5,906 bases of DNA from an uncultured Roseburia sp. GTDB taxonomy: Bacteria > Bacillota > Clostridia > Lachnospirales > Lachnospiraceae. The position numbers were made by a program, and so were the translations under genes. Of this stretch, positions 5,640 to 5,906 are shown one piece after another. The stretch covers positions 77,904 to 83,809 of the forward strand of contig CAJUNX010000013.1 in NCBI GenBank assembly GCA_910587865.1, read 5' to 3'. The notes below the pieces were generated by a model that did no database searches, was not told where the DNA came from, and saw only the letters and a list, made by a program, of their open reading frames with translations. The first letter of the stretch is position 1; the number at the start of each line of letters is the position of its first letter.

Positions 5640-5906
5640 ATGGAAACTGTATACTGGATTACCGGACTTTCAGGAGCCGGAAAGACAACAATAGGGAAGC
5701 TGCTTTACGAACGGTTAAAAGAGCAGTATCCGAATACTGTTTTTTTGGACGGGGATACCCTGCGCGAAGTGTTTGGAAACGACCTGGGTTATACAAAGGA
5801 AGAGCGCAGGAAATGCGCGATGCGATATTCCAGGTTATGCGCGATGCTGCAGGAGCAGGGGATGAACGTCGTCTGTTGTACCATCTCGATGTTTGACAGC
5901 GTGAGA
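5640..5906 (+). CDS. Cytidine diphosphoramidate kinase (Cj1415-like, APS-kinase family), 3' end outside window
   Basis: The first 89 codons are present; the frame is open to the window end. The protein starts METVYWITGLSGAGKTT, with the P-loop GLSGAGKT at 9-16, then LDGDTLREVFGNDLGY (36-51) and KEERRK, the pattern of adenylylsulfate (APS) kinases of the CysC family, which phosphorylate a nucleotide ribose 3'-OH. In the C. jejuni pathway the CysC-like Cj1415 adds a 3'-phosphate to cytidine diphosphoramidate. No ATP sulfurylase or other sulfate-assimilation gene is visible, and the four preceding genes fit phosphoramidate synthesis, so that substrate is preferred over APS. The gene follows the cytidylyltransferase by 45 bases, the widest gap in the operon. 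Roughly half of the usual family length is missing, so the C-terminal residues that might separate CDP-amidate kinase from APS kinase cannot be checked. Confidence 0.8.
   Translation, partial: METVYWITGLSGAGKTTIGKLLYERLKEQYPNTVFLDGDTLREVFGNDLGYTKEERRKCAMRYSRLCAMLQEQGMNVVCCTISMFDSVR

Noticed and set aside
5640..5906. Sulfate assimilation (CysC)
   Set aside because: No sulfurylase, PAPS reductase or sulfate transporter is visible; the context matches the 3'-kinase of the phosphoramidate pathway. Not fully excluded because the gene is cut.
1..5906. CRISPR array, tRNA, rRNA or rho-independent terminator
   Set aside because: No regularly spaced repeats, no cloverleaf or rRNA-like sequence, and no GC-rich hairpin followed by a T run were found on either strand by eye.

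Overview
The window looks like a piece of a low-to-mid G+C Gram-positive genome, most likely a gut Clostridia/Lachnospiraceae-type bacterium. This is an inference from A/G-rich ribosome-binding sites, sigma70-like AT-rich promoters, tightly packed genes and general codon use; nothing in the window fixes the species.

Left part (1-1070): no intact gene. A minus-strand promoter, ribosome-binding site and start codon at the very left edge (65 down to 1) begin a gene that leaves the window. Next to it lies a decayed C-terminal remnant of an ISAs1-family transposase (minus strand, about 568-200) with an internal stop codon. The remnant lies between two imperfect direct-repeat copies (85-142 and 726-782). 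Bases 660-1070 hold only regulatory-looking DNA: a candidate forward promoter inside the second repeat copy, and two neighbouring perfect inverted repeats (890-907 and 912-925). Both inverted repeats have a CAT-GG-ATG core, their centres are 20 bp apart, and as RNA they would present GGA in hairpin loops, as CsrA target sites do.

Right part (1071-5906): one tight plus-strand operon of five genes, the last cut by the window end. In order: a three-domain PEP-synthase-like kinase resembling Campylobacter jejuni Cj1418 (L-glutamine kinase), a class I SAM methyltransferase, a class I glutamine-amidotransferase-fold hydrolase (Cj1417-like), a sugar-nucleotidyltransferase-fold cytidylyltransferase (Cj1416-like) and an APS-kinase-like P-loop kinase (Cj1415-like). 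Single-gene annotation would probably call these PEP synthase, methyltransferase, gamma-glutamyl-GABA hydrolase, sugar nucleotidyltransferase and adenylylsulfate kinase. Together they match the enzyme set that makes the activated phosphoramidate donor for the O-methyl phosphoramidate (MeOPN) capsule modification of C. jejuni.

Proposed pathway: glutamine is phosphorylated on its amide nitrogen by the first enzyme; the cytidylyltransferase joins the product to CMP from CTP; the amidohydrolase releases glutamate and leaves cytidine diphosphoramidate; the P-loop kinase phosphorylates the ribose 3'-OH; the methyltransferase may supply an O-methyl group. The acceptor and the transferase are not in the window, so the final product (capsule decoration, another glycan, or a small molecule) cannot be told.
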